From Bacteroidales bacterium UBA5382 (lineage in GTDB: Bacteria; Bacteroidota; Bacteroidia; Bacteroidales; Dysgonomonadaceae), in NCBI GenBank assembly GCA_002409745.1, contig DHOU01000008.1:1-35285 (forward strand): DNA of 35,285 nt, in the 5' to 3' direction. A program made the translations under genes and the position numbers. Below, piece by piece: positions 17,099-27,344 of this stretch. Numbering within the stretch: position 1 is the first letter of the stretch; every line of letters begins with the position of its first letter. The notes beneath the pieces are model-generated. The model did not search any database and was not told the origin of the DNA. It saw only the letters and a list, made by a program, of their open reading frames with translations.

Positions 17099-18526
17099 TT
17101 AATCGGCAAAAGCGTGCCGGTAACCTTGAATTTTGTTCCAGTTTCCACGCGTAAAGTCGGGAACGGCTACCGGAGCGCTGTTATTTTCTATAGAGATATG
17201 CCCCAAATCGGCCAAACAGCACCATTCGGCCAAATCATACACATCCATATCGAGTGGTAATCCGTTTCGCAGGCAATACACCAAGCGATAATCCATAATA
17301 AAATCCATTCCGCCGTGTCCGCCTACTTCTTTAGCTTTCGCTTCCAGTTCTTGGAGGATGCGGTGTTTGTATTTGTCCATTAACTCTTTCTTCACTTTTT
17401 CCGACACAAACGAGTGGGTATTCAAATCTTCATGATTCGCGACCGTCCCATTTTGCAACGCCTCGCCCTCCAATGCATAACCCTCAACCGGATACTTGTT
17501 GGCAAATCCTTTGGTTCCGCTCACCTGATACATGCGGCTGTAAGGTCTGGGCGACGCGACATCGTGTTGAATTTGTATCGTCTTACCCTTTTCTGTACGG
17601 ATAATGGTCATGGTATGTTGTCCGTTGGCAACCTGATAAGCACTGTCGCGATTCATTCCTCTCTTTTCTATCAGATATTCCGGAATATTTACCGGTTTTG
17701 TATCCATCGCTACCAGATAATTCATTTTATCGCCGCGGTGAATATCCAATACCTGACAAACAGGTCCTAAGCCATGTGTCGCATAGACGTCGCCGCGATG
17801 CTTGCGGTTATATTCCATTCGCCAATCGCCCTCGTACATATCCCAGTATTCGGCCAGATTGTGAATATAAGCGCCTTCCGCATGCAACACCTCCCCGAAG
17901 AGTCCGTGTTGAGCCATATTCAGCGTAGTAAGTTCGAAGAAATCGTACACACAATTTTCGAGTTGCATGCAATGTACCTGCATTTTCTCAGCCGTATTAA
18001 TCACCCTCCATATTTCATCTAAGTTCATGGCGGCAGGAACTTCGCATGCGACATGTTTACCCTGTTCCATGGCATAAATCATCATCTCGGCATGATGTTT
18101 CCAGTCGGTGGCGATATAGACCAAGTTAATATCGTCGCGCTTGCAAAGTTGCTTCCAAGCATCTTCACTGCCACTGTATTCTGCCGCACGCGGCAAGCCC
18201 GCGTTGTCCAGAATCTGTTGAGATTTCTCCACCCTGTCGGCATGTAAGTCACAGAGAGCGACAATTTTCGTTCCGGGGATATGGGTAAAACGTTGTACGG
18301 CTCCGGGACCACGCATGCCTAAGCCAATGAAACCCACACGCACGGTATCGAGTTTGGGAGTTACCAATCCCAGTACATCCTTTTGTCCCGCAGGGCGTTC
18401 AGGGATGTCAGTCAAGATCGGTTGAAATATATCTTTCTCCTCTTTGGGAGCCTTCGAGCCACTCGCGCAGCCCGCGAATAAAATGATTGCCAATAAAAAG
18501 GCGGCTAAAATAATTCGTTTTTGCAT
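17099..18526 (-). CDS. Gfo/Idh/MocA lipoprotein, GH109-type glycosidase
   Basis: The 475-residue protein begins with a lipoprotein signal peptide (LFAGC, Cys20). The Rossmann motif GFIGLGMRG (65-73) binds NAD, CEVPAAMNLDEIW carries the family's conserved Glu-Pro, and YATHGLGPVCQVLDIHRGD contains the catalytic His region of GH109. GH109 enzymes cleave alpha-N-acetylgalactosamine (some beta-linked) through an NAD-dependent oxidation-elimination route. It is probably exported to the periplasm or outer membrane. It lies downstream of the SusC/SusD locus on the same strand, separated by about 940 bp of decayed sequence and a terminator, so joint regulation is uncertain. Other Gfo/Idh roles remain possible. 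Confidence 0.85.
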   Translation of the reverse strand: MQKRIILAAFLLAIILFAGCASGSKAPKEEKDIFQPILTDIPERPAGQKDVLGLVTPKLDTVRVGFIGLGMRGPGAVQRFTHIPGTKIVALCDLHADRVEKSQQILDNAGLPRAAEYSGSEDAWKQLCKRDDINLVYIATDWKHHAEMMIYAMEQGKHVACEVPAAMNLDEIWRVINTAEKMQVHCMQLENCVYDFFELTTLNMAQHGLFGEVLHAEGAYIHNLAEYWDMYEGDWRMEYNRKHRGDVYATHGLGPVCQVLDIHRGDKMNYLVAMDTKPVNIPEYLIEKRGMNRDSAYQVANGQHTMTIIRTEKGKTIQIQHDVASPRPYSRMYQVSGTKGFANKYPVEGYALEGEALQNGTVANHEDLNTHSFVSEKVKKELMDKYKHRILQELEAKAKEVGGHGGMDFIMDYRLVYCLRNGLPLDMDVYDLAEWCCLADLGHISIENNSAPVAVPDFTRGNWNKIQGYRHAFAD

Positions 18527-18554
18527 AGGATTTGTTTTTAATAACTGTATATAT

Positions 18555-18755
18555 TTATAAACTTACTGATTGCCATTCTTTTCCCAATTGATGGGAGACT
18601 TTCTCAATTTCTTTTTTAAGCTTTTCCGAAAAGTTTTTCACATTGCAGGTATAATGGCGTATCGATACTGGATTTATTCCTGCCCTCACTGCCAATTCCA
18701 ATAATTTTAATACAGGAAAAGTTTTTATCAACTCTTGTACGATATTATGCTGTGT
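18555..18755 (-). pseudogene. Decayed HTH-like gene, C-terminal remnant
   Basis: A frame without a start codon reads VQELIKTFPVLKLLELAVRA, then GINPVSIRHYTCNVKNFSEK and ends GKEWQSVSL before TAA at 18555. Spacing and residues resemble the C-terminal helix-turn-helix of small Bacteroidales proteins (typical form AGIN..MRQYASGIK..S..), where an antitoxin-like role is often assumed. An in-frame stop lies just upstream (18756-18758) and no ATG is available, so it is a remnant. The functional assignment is from pattern memory only. Confidence 0.5.
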
Positions 18756-18982
18756 TTATCCGTTTGCTCCGGATTATAATTGAAAAATCTGTTCATCGGG
18801 AAACCAGCATATTTTCAAATATCACGCGTCATAATCCATTCACTCTTAATAATCAGTGCCATAAAAAGTTCTAATTCGACTCATCCCTTATACGTCTTTG
18901 ATAAACAAGCGGGAATTTATTCCATGTGAAACACCCTACAAAGCGATGTGCTTTAAATAAGTTTTTTTCATTTATGCTTACT
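18756..18982. other. Non-coding stretch between two gene remnants
   Basis: AT-rich, stops in all frames, no promoter or hairpin that I can defend. Short readable pieces near 18760-18800 (minus strand) may be older parts of the HTH-like remnant, but frames are broken repeatedly. Confidence 0.4.
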
Positions 18983-19299
18983 TTACTTTTTTATCCACAT
19001 CTTTTTGCGGAACTCTTTTTCCAATTCTATCGTTATTCTGTATATAACTTTACGATCCTTATTTATCGCAAAAATACTTAAATCTAAAAGATTTTCCAAG
19101 CGAATAAAATGAAAAACTGTTCCTTTTTCTCCATCAATGATATATTACATACGATGTTTATCATTGAATACCTCTTTTAGAAGTTTCAATATAATCAGCA
19201 AGGGTAGTCTGCACATGTAGCTGATTCCGACAAATTCAAAACACGGATTGAGCTCAAAACAAGCATAAATAGCAGGAAAAACAAAGATATTGTTCTCAT
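18983..19299 (-). pseudogene. Decayed small exported protein
   Basis: ATG 19299 begins MRTISLFFLLFMLVLSS, a signal-peptide-like start, and stops after 34 residues (19195). The coding character continues in other frames: GEKGTVFHFIRLENLLDLSI and VIYRITIELEKEFRKKMW, ending at TAA 18983. Joined, it would be a secreted protein of about 105 residues broken by at least one stop and frameshift. I do not recognise the family. Together with the HTH-like remnant it shows that the stretch between the SusC/SusD locus and the GH109-type gene is a decayed gene cluster. Confidence 0.5.
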
Positions 19300-19400
19300 T
19301 ATTTATATTATATCTAAAGTTTTAATTAATTTCTCATTTGCTTTCTATTAAACGATCAACAAATAAAATATACGAGTAACACATTAAAAAATCGATAAAT

Positions 19401-19434
19401 GGGAGAAGCTTTATTATAAAATTGAGCTTCTCCC
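19401..19434 (-). terminator. Terminator of the sus-like operon
   Basis: GGGAGAAGCT (19401-19410) and AGCTTCTCCC (19425-19434) form a perfect 10-bp stem around a 14-base loop, 30 bp after the last gene of the operon. A T-rich stretch follows on the minus strand. Confidence 0.8.
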
Positions 19435-19463
19435 AAATGTATGCTTTTTATCAGAATCTTGTT

Positions 19464-20804
19464 CTATTCCACACCCCTTGCATATACTTCCGCCAAATTA
19501 GCATAAGGAGCACGACGACTTTCCGTAATCTCTATCTTCAGATAACGCCCAGGGGATGTTGTAACCCGAAATGTCTGAGGTTCGTTTACCTCCGCCATTT
19601 CAAAATCCCCTATCTGTGTAAAGGTATCGTTATCCTCGCTGATATAAATTTTACCCCGGTAAGCATCACGCTGGTCTTGACGACGCTGTAAATCCACAGA
19701 AGCTACAGTTACCGTTTTTTGCATATCGATTGTAAAATGATGGGGTAATTGACCCGTACCTCCCGCCCACTGACTATGCCAGTAAGTTGCAACAGTTCCA
19801 TCCAATACACAAGATGCCGTTCCGTTACCGACTCCTTCTCCCGAAGGTTCTTCCGAAGAAACATCAATAATTGTCCAGCCTCTCCGGTCTAAGCGAGGAG
19901 CCGGACGGGAAACCGTTACGTAATGTACATTCTGTTCTATATCGGATACAAACCTTGACGTCTCTTTTATAAAGACAGGTAACAAAAAGTCGTCATAATC
20001 AATATTGTCTTTCGAAAAATCAACTGAAACAGTAGTGGTCTTGTTCCCGTTTTTAATAACGGCTGGATTCGGCGAAATAGTGTAGGCGGATGTCGGCAAT
20101 AACTTCAAATCTGTGCCATTTTCGTTATTATATACATCAACCAACATTTCATTAACTTCTAAATCCACAGAGATATCCCACAGATTGACGAAATCTACCG
20201 CCAAAACTAAATTCTGCTGATAACTGTCAGAATTCGAAGTTGTTTCAATAACAACGGAAGACTCCGTATTCTGGAAATAAATAAACGGATCCCGAATCAG
20301 TGGCTTAATAAATGCCACTTCTTTATCTTCATTTATTTCTAAATTTGAGTGGACAACGCTTACCGGAACAACATACTGTTTTGAATTGTCTTTATCGAAA
20401 TCGGCTAATTGTTCTATGGCATCGTAATCGAGAGTAATATCTACATATTCCAGACGGTTACCTTTGGAGAACTTTACAACATAACTTTCATTCCCCCCGG
20501 CAAGCTGGAAGCAATTATCGGGTATCCGTTTATAGTTGCGGTTGTTTTCAGTATTATAGACCTGCAGCTCGTCCTCACTCAGAACATCTACCGAAGCCGT
20601 GGATTCTACATTATCGTATCCGGTTTTATATACTCCTAAACGAAATACAAACGGTTCTCCTGTTTTATAAACGGTTTGCTCTATTTCTCCGCTTTGCGGA
20701 ATATATACCTTTGGCGGCGTAATGTCGTTCAATCGGGTATCCTCACAACCTACAATGCTTAAAGTAAACCCGATAATTATAGCATACAGAAATTTATTTC
20801 GCAT
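19464..20804 (-). CDS. DUF1735 plus F5/8 type C surface lipoprotein
   Basis: The lipoprotein signal (MRNKFLYAIIIGFTLSIVGC) gives an acylated Cys20. Two DUF1735-like beta domains follow (about 40-170 and 175-300), then an F5/8 type C (discoidin) domain with DGTVATYWHSQW and SPGRYLKIEITESRRAPYANLAEV. Such proteins sit on the cell surface next to SusD and bind glycan. I use ATG 20804, preceded by AAAGGA, rather than the frame start at 20828, which overlaps the susD stop. It is the third gene of the susC-susD operon and is followed by a terminator. A glycan-binding role is likely; an enzymatic role is not suggested. Confidence 0.85.
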   Translation of the reverse strand: MRNKFLYAIIIGFTLSIVGCEDTRLNDITPPKVYIPQSGEIEQTVYKTGEPFVFRLGVYKTGYDNVESTASVDVLSEDELQVYNTENNRNYKRIPDNCFQLAGGNESYVVKFSKGNRLEYVDITLDYDAIEQLADFDKDNSKQYVVPVSVVHSNLEINEDKEVAFIKPLIRDPFIYFQNTESSVVIETTSNSDSYQQNLVLAVDFVNLWDISVDLEVNEMLVDVYNNENGTDLKLLPTSAYTISPNPAVIKNGNKTTTVSVDFSKDNIDYDDFLLPVFIKETSRFVSDIEQNVHYVTVSRPAPRLDRRGWTIIDVSSEEPSGEGVGNGTASCVLDGTVATYWHSQWAGGTGQLPHHFTIDMQKTVTVASVDLQRRQDQRDAYRGKIYISEDNDTFTQIGDFEMAEVNEPQTFRVTTSPGRYLKIEITESRRAPYANLAEVYARGVE

Positions 20805-20817
20805 AATACAATCCTTT

Positions 20818-22656
20818 TTACCATCCATAATTCTGAGTAATTAATTTGTTCCTGTCCAATTCACTTTGACCGAACGGGTATAAATAGTGTTTTTTATCGA
20901 ATATCCTTGTTTCGAATACCGTACGATCCCAAAACGCGGCGGGTGTTTGGGTGGCATTCGATGAGGGAGCTGCAGAAGAGGTATTCATGCCCCACATGGG
21001 GCCGGCATCCACTTCCTCCGCTATCATCCACGTACGCGTATCGAAAAAGCGCTTATTTTCAAAAGCCAGTTCTACACGGCGTTCTCGGCGAATTAATTCT
21101 CGCATCATTTTCTGATTACCTACCGCTTCGGGATACACGTCCTCAATATCGGGTACTCCAGCACGCTCACGGACCAAATTCAAATATGGCAAAATATCGG
21201 CATGGGAAGGATCGTATTCATTCAAGGCCTCCACATAATTGAGCAATATTTCAGCATAACGAAAAATAGGCCACGTGATATTTCCCCACTGCCCAGCAGC
21301 TGTATTGAGTGTTGGATCTGTCCATTTCCGTGTCATATATCCCGGTTTGGGATAGTCGTGGCTGACACCGCCACCCGAATTTCCGTTGAATCCGAAATTC
21401 ACAATGGAAGAAGAACCGGCATAAGGCACTTTACACGCGCTCCAAAGTACCGTGGCGTAAAAACGAGGCTCCCTATCCTTATACATCTTATAGGTGGATT
21501 TTACCCCACCTCCATCAATAGGATGTTCGAAATTGAAAAAATCCTCCTCTTCATAACCTGAAGCCTGATCTATAACCGGTCTTCCGTCAGGAAAATAGCC
21601 GGTAATAGGATATCTCCCATTCTTCATCGCGTAAGCATCAACTTGTTGCTGGGTAGGCCCTACTCCGCCAAAAGCCGCACCTCCGGCGACACGTGGGGTA
21701 GTGTGGACACGAGCAAGATAGCCGTTCAGATAACGCCCCCAGATAATTTCGTCGTTCCACAAATTCAGGAATACTCCCTGATAGGATTTCAACGGATCTA
21801 TTTTTCCGTAGGTTTCAACCTTATATAAATCGTAAAGATTCATGTCGATAACTTCTTTTGCCGCATCTGCCGCATACTTCCATCGGTTATTATCAACCGT
21901 GGCAATACCGGGAAATATAAGAGAACCATCTGGGTTCGCCAAATCTACATATAGCAAATTGCCATTAAATAAAGGACGGGCATAAAAAAGCAATAACTCG
22001 GATATAATGGCCTTGCAAGCTCCCTTTGTAGGTTTACCGTAATATTGTGTCGGTTGTTTTGCGGGTAATAGTTCTGCACACGCGTTTAATTCCGCGGTCA
22101 CCCATTCAACACATTCGTCCATAGTGTTGCGGGGACGCTGCAAATCGGCTATCGGTTGGTTAAAATCCAGAATCTCATCATACAGTAAAATAACAGGGCC
22201 ATACATCTGCATCAACTGGTAGTAGTAATACGCTCTCGCGAAACGAGCCTCCACTGGCCACTGTTCACGTTCAGCCGAAGTAAGATTAGGTGCGGGCGCG
22301 TCGGGAGCGTACTGCATGAAAATCGTGGCTTCCCGTATCCCCCTGTAATATTGGCTCCATTTATTATAAGGCACGCTCGTCGGGTTCCATGTTCCGAAGT
22401 TCATATTCCGGTACTCTCTGTTGTATGTCGCCGAAGCTTCATCGGAAGCACCGATAAACGGGTGCGAATCCACCATATTCGACGGATCGGTCATATACCC
22501 CCAAACATTACTGAGCGATTGTGTTATATAGGTCCGGTTCTCCCATATTTTCTCAAAACTCATCGGAAGCTCTTCTTCTTTGTCCAGATAGCTGTCGCAC
22601 GAATAAAAAACGCCACTCAGAAGAATGCAACCTAATACTATATTGATTATTCTCAT
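20818..22656 (-). CDS. SusD/RagB-family outer-membrane lipoprotein
   Basis: The 612-residue protein has a lipobox (FYSCDSYLDKEEE, Cys20), helical TPR-like regions (ARAYYYYQLMQMYGPVILL, WNDEIIWGRYLNG), and the usual C-terminal block with RYAEILLNYVEALNE, LNLVRERAGVP and RRERRVELAFENKRFFD. SusD proteins cap the SusC barrel and capture glycan at the surface. It follows susC by 24 bp and precedes the DUF1735 gene by 13 bp. Substrate cannot be inferred from the sequence alone. Confidence 0.95.
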   Translation of the reverse strand: MRIINIVLGCILLSGVFYSCDSYLDKEEELPMSFEKIWENRTYITQSLSNVWGYMTDPSNMVDSHPFIGASDEASATYNREYRNMNFGTWNPTSVPYNKWSQYYRGIREATIFMQYAPDAPAPNLTSAEREQWPVEARFARAYYYYQLMQMYGPVILLYDEILDFNQPIADLQRPRNTMDECVEWVTAELNACAELLPAKQPTQYYGKPTKGACKAIISELLLFYARPLFNGNLLYVDLANPDGSLIFPGIATVDNNRWKYAADAAKEVIDMNLYDLYKVETYGKIDPLKSYQGVFLNLWNDEIIWGRYLNGYLARVHTTPRVAGGAAFGGVGPTQQQVDAYAMKNGRYPITGYFPDGRPVIDQASGYEEEDFFNFEHPIDGGGVKSTYKMYKDREPRFYATVLWSACKVPYAGSSSIVNFGFNGNSGGGVSHDYPKPGYMTRKWTDPTLNTAAGQWGNITWPIFRYAEILLNYVEALNEYDPSHADILPYLNLVRERAGVPDIEDVYPEAVGNQKMMRELIRRERRVELAFENKRFFDTRTWMIAEEVDAGPMWGMNTSSAAPSSNATQTPAAFWDRTVFETRIFDKKHYLYPFGQSELDRNKLITQNYGW

Positions 22657-22680
22657 ATTCTCGTGATTTTAATATTTTAT

Positions 22681-25600
22681 TTAGAAATAGATATTTAACC
22701 CCATTGTGAACATTTTATTGGGCGGATAAGCAGCGCCTTCTCCTCCGCCTCTTTCCGGATCCCAAAGCTTGAATGGGTTAAATGTAAGAAGGTTTACACC
22801 TGATAGATATACCCTCAGGTCGCTCACATAAAATTTTTCGATCAGATTCCGAGGCAGAATGTAACCCACTTCTGCATTTTTCAACCGCAAGAAGCTGGCG
22901 TCATGCATTCTATAGGTAGATTGTCTGTTGTTATTCTGGTTACTCTGAGTATCTAGCCGGGGATATTTCGCGCTCGGATCGGGATTATCCTCTGTCCAGC
23001 GGTGAATATAAACATCTTTGTTAATGGAAGCACGGGATAAACTTCCCGATGAAAATCCATATATTGAACCTCCACCGACAAAAAGCGAAGTACGCCCGAT
23101 CCCTTGAAAAAATACGGAACAATCGAACCCCCTCCATTGGGCGGTCATCCCGAATCCGTAATTGATTAGGGGTACATCTGGATAGCCGATAGCAATTTCA
23201 TCAGAAGGATCTACAACACCATCCCCGTTCACGTCCAAGTATTTGATATCCCCTACACGTACCACCCCGAAAGATTGCGTAGGACTATTGTCTATCTCTT
23301 CCTGGCTTTCAAACAATCCTAAAGCTACCAATCCGAAAGGTTGCTGATAAGGCTTACCTATACGATTCCGGTATGTATAGTTCCAGTTAGGTTCATCATT
23401 GTCTATCATCGTATTTTTTGTATAGGTAAAGTTTGCCAATCCAGTTAAACTGACGGTTCCTACTTCTCTGTTAAAACTCAGGGTTCCATCGAATCCCTGA
23501 TTTTTCATTTTTCCGATATTGACATAAGGCATCGTTGTTAAACCTACCAACCCGGCAAGTCCTCCTCTTTGCATAAATATACCTTCCCGATTTTCGTGAA
23601 AATAGTCACCTTCAATCTTTAGTGATTTGAACAGGGATATCTCCGCACCGACATTAAATTTATAAGCCGTTTCCCAGCTCACGTAAGGATTGGGTGGGTA
23701 TTCGAGGCGAAGACGGCGATTAGATTCTTGTCCGGTACTACCAAATGCATAATTGTTATCTTCGCTAATAATTGTTTCTTCATAAATAAACCTGCGGTTT
23801 CCACCAATCTGGTCGTTTCCTACTAATCCGTAAGAAGATTTTAGTTTGAATATATCAACGACATGACTGATAGGGTGCCAAAAATCTTCGTTGGAAACCA
23901 AATAGCCAACAGCACCCGCGGGAAAAAATCCGAAACGATGTCCTGGAGCGAAGTTTTCACTGCCGTTATATCCCATATTGACCTCAGCAAAATAAGTATC
24001 CTTAAAACTGTAAGTTAACCTGCCGGCAATACCTTGATTACGGTAAGGCAGGCTTCCTAAACCTGTATCTGCATTCAATTGGTTCAACTGTTTCTGGTTA
24101 TATAGCAGTAAACCTCCAACACGGTGCTTACCGGCAAAGAGTTTATCGTAAGTTATGGAGCCTTCTAAATAATAAGTTCTTCTCCCATTGAGGATCCGTT
24201 CGTATCCTAAAGCTTCTTGTCCCGGATGTGTTTCATTATACTCTAACTCTCCATTTTCATCACGGCCTGTCGCCAACCATTGCTGCACTTCAATGCCCCT
24301 AGTAATGGTACCGGAGTTATAAGCATCCCACGAAAATTTAATGTTTGCTTTTAATCCCGGGGTAATAAGGCTCCCGAAATCCTGCGTAACACCAACTAGT
24401 GCTTGAGCTGAATTCCAATAATCGTTGGCATAGCCTGAGTACATCAATAGATTGTACGGATTGAATCCGGAACCTTGTTGCGGCCCGGAAAAACGTCCAT
24501 CGGAATAGCGAGCGGGAAAAGCGTTTGGGGAAGTGGAGAAAGCATAACTCCAAATATCATCCATTGCGTGACCGGGGCGAAGCCTTTTCTCGTATACATT
24601 TGCCAGATTCGCGTTTAATACCGTAGTTGGCGTTACATTAATATCGATATTCGCCCTGAAATTCACTTTGCTATAGTTTAATGCAGAGTTATAAGTATTG
24701 TTTTGCTCTGTCTGGAAGATTGATCCTTCATCGTACAAAGAACCGGCAATGTAATAACGGGCAATGCTACCGCCACCGGAAACATTCATATTAAGGCGAG
24801 TATTGTGCGCATAATCGTTATATAATGATTTAATCCAGTTGACATTGGGATAGAGATCCGGGTCAGAATGAGTCCGGTACTTCTCAATAACGTCAGGTGT
24901 GTAATAATTGCTATTCGACGCTTCATTGTACATTTCTGCGAACTCCACGGAATTTACCATTTTAGGCATGCTAGTCGGACCGGTAAGTCCTCGTTCGATA
25001 CGAAAGTTAATTCGGGGCTTTCCTTCTTGGCCTTTTCGAGTAGTGATAATAATTACGCCGTTAGCCCCACGCACGCCATACACAGCAGTTGCTGTAGCAT
25101 CTTTCAATATTGAAAACGATTCGATATCCTCTGGATCCACCAAATCTAGAGAGCGCTCTATTCCGTCAACAAGTACAAGAGGATTCTTATTTTCTCCAAA
25201 AGTAGAAATGCCTCTTATATAAAATTCTGAGCCAGCTCCGGGTTCTCCTGAACGGGTTACGGAAACTACGCCTGCCAATCTTCCTGCTAATATATTGCTA
25301 ATTTTACTCGTCGGAACCTTTAATTGGTCAACATTGATGCTACTAATGGCTCCAATCACACTTTCTTTTCTTTGTGTTCCATAACCCACAACCACAACCT
25401 CTTCGAGAGATTCTTCAGATGAAGATAATTTTATAACACCTAGGTCTGTTTTATCTCCGACTTCTATTTCTATACTCTCATATCCTAAATAAGAAATAGC
25501 CAATACCGTAGAAATGCCTGATACGGTTATAGTAAAAACTCCATCCACATCAGTTATCACTCCTTGTGTAGAGTTTTTTATCCATACGCTTGCTCCGATG

Positions 25601-26019
25601 ATAGGATCATTTGTATTGGCATCAATTAATAGTCCTTTTACAATTCGGGATTGTTGTTGTACCATCTTATTGATAGGTTCTGAAGTTTTGACTAAAACCG
25701 TATGTTCTCGAAAAGACACATCATAATCCGCAAAGATTTCTTTTATGATCGTTTCAATATTTTTATTTTGAGCATTTACGGAAATAATGCGGTTTACGTT
25801 AACATCGTTGTTATTATAAACGAATTTATAATGGGTTGCTTTTTCAATAGCTTTGATCGCATCAATCACTTTCACATTAGTAAGTTTCAAAGCCTCCATT
25901 TCTTCCTGCCCAAATGCTTTTGCAGACATTGTTGTAAAAAGCAAGAGCATAGAAACGAGAACAATAATTTTAGTGAGAGGATAAAAACCTCCTATACTTC
26001 GTTGATATATACATTTCAT
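22681..26019 (-). CDS. SusC/RagA TonB-dependent transporter with STN domain
   Basis: The 1112-residue outer-membrane protein has a signal peptide ending near SAKAFGQ, an STN domain (about 43-110, LTNVKVIDAIKAIEKAT), a carboxypeptidase-regulatory-like domain (VKGLLIDANTNDPIIGASVW), a TonB box (EEVVVVGYGTQRKESV), a plug (VLVDGIERSLDLVDPEDIES, TAVYGVRGANGVIIITTRKG) and a 22-strand barrel ending AAYPPNKMFTMGLNIYF. It takes up oligosaccharides with SusD. The STN domain passes the substrate signal to the FecR protein, so the sigma/anti-sigma pair upstream should control this operon. It begins 170 bp after fecR. Confidence 0.95.
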   Translation of the reverse strand: MKCIYQRSIGGFYPLTKIIVLVSMLLLFTTMSAKAFGQEEMEALKLTNVKVIDAIKAIEKATHYKFVYNNNDVNVNRIISVNAQNKNIETIIKEIFADYDVSFREHTVLVKTSEPINKMVQQQSRIVKGLLIDANTNDPIIGASVWIKNSTQGVITDVDGVFTITVSGISTVLAISYLGYESIEIEVGDKTDLGVIKLSSSEESLEEVVVVGYGTQRKESVIGAISSINVDQLKVPTSKISNILAGRLAGVVSVTRSGEPGAGSEFYIRGISTFGENKNPLVLVDGIERSLDLVDPEDIESFSILKDATATAVYGVRGANGVIIITTRKGQEGKPRINFRIERGLTGPTSMPKMVNSVEFAEMYNEASNSNYYTPDVIEKYRTHSDPDLYPNVNWIKSLYNDYAHNTRLNMNVSGGGSIARYYIAGSLYDEGSIFQTEQNNTYNSALNYSKVNFRANIDINVTPTTVLNANLANVYEKRLRPGHAMDDIWSYAFSTSPNAFPARYSDGRFSGPQQGSGFNPYNLLMYSGYANDYWNSAQALVGVTQDFGSLITPGLKANIKFSWDAYNSGTITRGIEVQQWLATGRDENGELEYNETHPGQEALGYERILNGRRTYYLEGSITYDKLFAGKHRVGGLLLYNQKQLNQLNADTGLGSLPYRNQGIAGRLTYSFKDTYFAEVNMGYNGSENFAPGHRFGFFPAGAVGYLVSNEDFWHPISHVVDIFKLKSSYGLVGNDQIGGNRRFIYEETIISEDNNYAFGSTGQESNRRLRLEYPPNPYVSWETAYKFNVGAEISLFKSLKIEGDYFHENREGIFMQRGGLAGLVGLTTMPYVNIGKMKNQGFDGTLSFNREVGTVSLTGLANFTYTKNTMIDNDEPNWNYTYRNRIGKPYQQPFGLVALGLFESQEEIDNSPTQSFGVVRVGDIKYLDVNGDGVVDPSDEIAIGYPDVPLINYGFGMTAQWRGFDCSVFFQGIGRTSLFVGGGSIYGFSSGSLSRASINKDVYIHRWTEDNPDPSAKYPRLDTQSNQNNNRQSTYRMHDASFLRLKNAEVGYILPRNLIEKFYVSDLRVYLSGVNLLTFNPFKLWDPERGGGEGAAYPPNKMFTMGLNIYF

Positions 26020-26189
26020 TCTTTTAGTGTTTTAATACATATTTATTTTTTGTTTTATCATCAAATATCTTCTGTTATTTGAGAATATACGGGCAGTTTC
26101 AACATATTTTCAGAAGTCAGCCATTTCGATTAAAAGTCTTTCCAACGGCGTCGTTCATAGTACCGGCTATTATGGAAAGAATACACAAC

Positions 26190-27194
26190 TTACGGTTCTT
26201 TATCTTTCATAGGCAAAATAATTATTGTTGATGAATTTTCGTTATTACTATTTTGTTCTTTCCATGCAAAAGGCGCAATAACCTGCAAGGTATTCAGAAT
26301 CTCTTCTTTCGTCTCGGAATCCACTGTAAATGAAACGGGGGTTTGCAACAAAGCCGGATCGGTACATTCGATCGCAATGCCATACCATTTCTCGAGTTGT
26401 GTAAATACATGCCTTAAGGGTGTATTTTGAAATACTAAGCGGTCGTTGATCCAGCCGGTAAAATTAGCCGGATCTACCGATTTCAATTCTACATTGCCCG
26501 ATGCCTTGTCATAAGAAACCATTTGACCGGGACGAAGGAGTATTTCTTTTTCCGTCTTAGGCGTCGTCAATTGAATACAACCGGATTTTAGAACCGTTTC
26601 GGCCGAGGCCTCATCGCTATAATTGGTAATGGTAAACTCGGTTCCCATTACTTTTATAGTGATATCGGATGCTTTTACCGTAAAAGGATGTTTCTTGTCG
26701 GGAGTGACATCGAAATACGCCTCGCCGGTTATATGCACATTTCTATCGTGGAGAAACTTTTTGCGATATTCCAACGTACTGTTTTTATTAAGCCAAACGA
26801 CGGAACCATCTGGTAAGACAATCTCTTTTTTCTGATTAAAAGTCACTTCGGTCAAAAGCGGATCATCGAGAGAGGGGACTACGAAGAAATGCATGATCGA
26901 CAGCAACAAAAGGACAGCTGCCACCGCAGAAATACGGTAAACGATCTTGTGCATTTTTCTTTTGCGGCGAAGGAGTAGTTGTTGAAACCGCATATAATGT
27001 TCTGAAGCCGATCGTTCATTTTGTAATCGAATAATAGTCTGCTCCCATGTTTTTGCCATACGAATGAAATGGCGTTCATTCTCTTTCGAAGTGCTAACCC
27101 ATCTATCAAGCACCTCTTTTTCGTGAATGTCGATCTCATTATCCAGATACTTCACAATGAGCAGATCCATATTTTCCGAGGAATCCTCTTTCAT
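26190..27194 (-). CDS. FecR-family anti-sigma factor
   Basis: The 334-residue inner-membrane protein has a cytoplasmic N-terminal part that should hold the sigma factor (LLIVKYLDNEIDIHEKEVLD), one membrane helix (about 86-106), a FecR domain (LPDGSVVWLNKNSTLEYRK, GEAYFDVTPDKKHPFTVKA) and a C-terminal DUF4974 domain (FQNTPLRHVFTQLEKWYGI). It receives the signal from the STN domain of the SusC protein and releases the ECF sigma factor. It lies 150 bp after the sigma gene and before susC. Confidence 0.95.
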   Translation of the reverse strand: MKEDSSENMDLLIVKYLDNEIDIHEKEVLDRWVSTSKENERHFIRMAKTWEQTIIRLQNERSASEHYMRFQQLLLRRKRKMHKIVYRISAVAAVLLLLSIMHFFVVPSLDDPLLTEVTFNQKKEIVLPDGSVVWLNKNSTLEYRKKFLHDRNVHITGEAYFDVTPDKKHPFTVKASDITIKVMGTEFTITNYSDEASAETVLKSGCIQLTTPKTEKEILLRPGQMVSYDKASGNVELKSVDPANFTGWINDRLVFQNTPLRHVFTQLEKWYGIAIECTDPALLQTPVSFTVDSETKEEILNTLQVIAPFAWKEQNSNNENSSTIIILPMKDKEP

Positions 27195-27344
27195 TTCTTA
27201 TGCTTTACTTTACATCGTTTACAAGTTTACACGAATGACAATAAGAATACCCTACCCGAAAAGAGTGTATTTAACAATTGATTTAAGAAAATCGTTTAGT
27301 TGCAAGAGGTTTCAACTATGAATATGTCTAATTGAAAAAAATTA

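Noticed and set aside
26020..26189. ECF-type promoter before susC
   Set aside because: Expected from the sigma/anti-sigma context, but no sequence there matches a motif that I can state with confidence.
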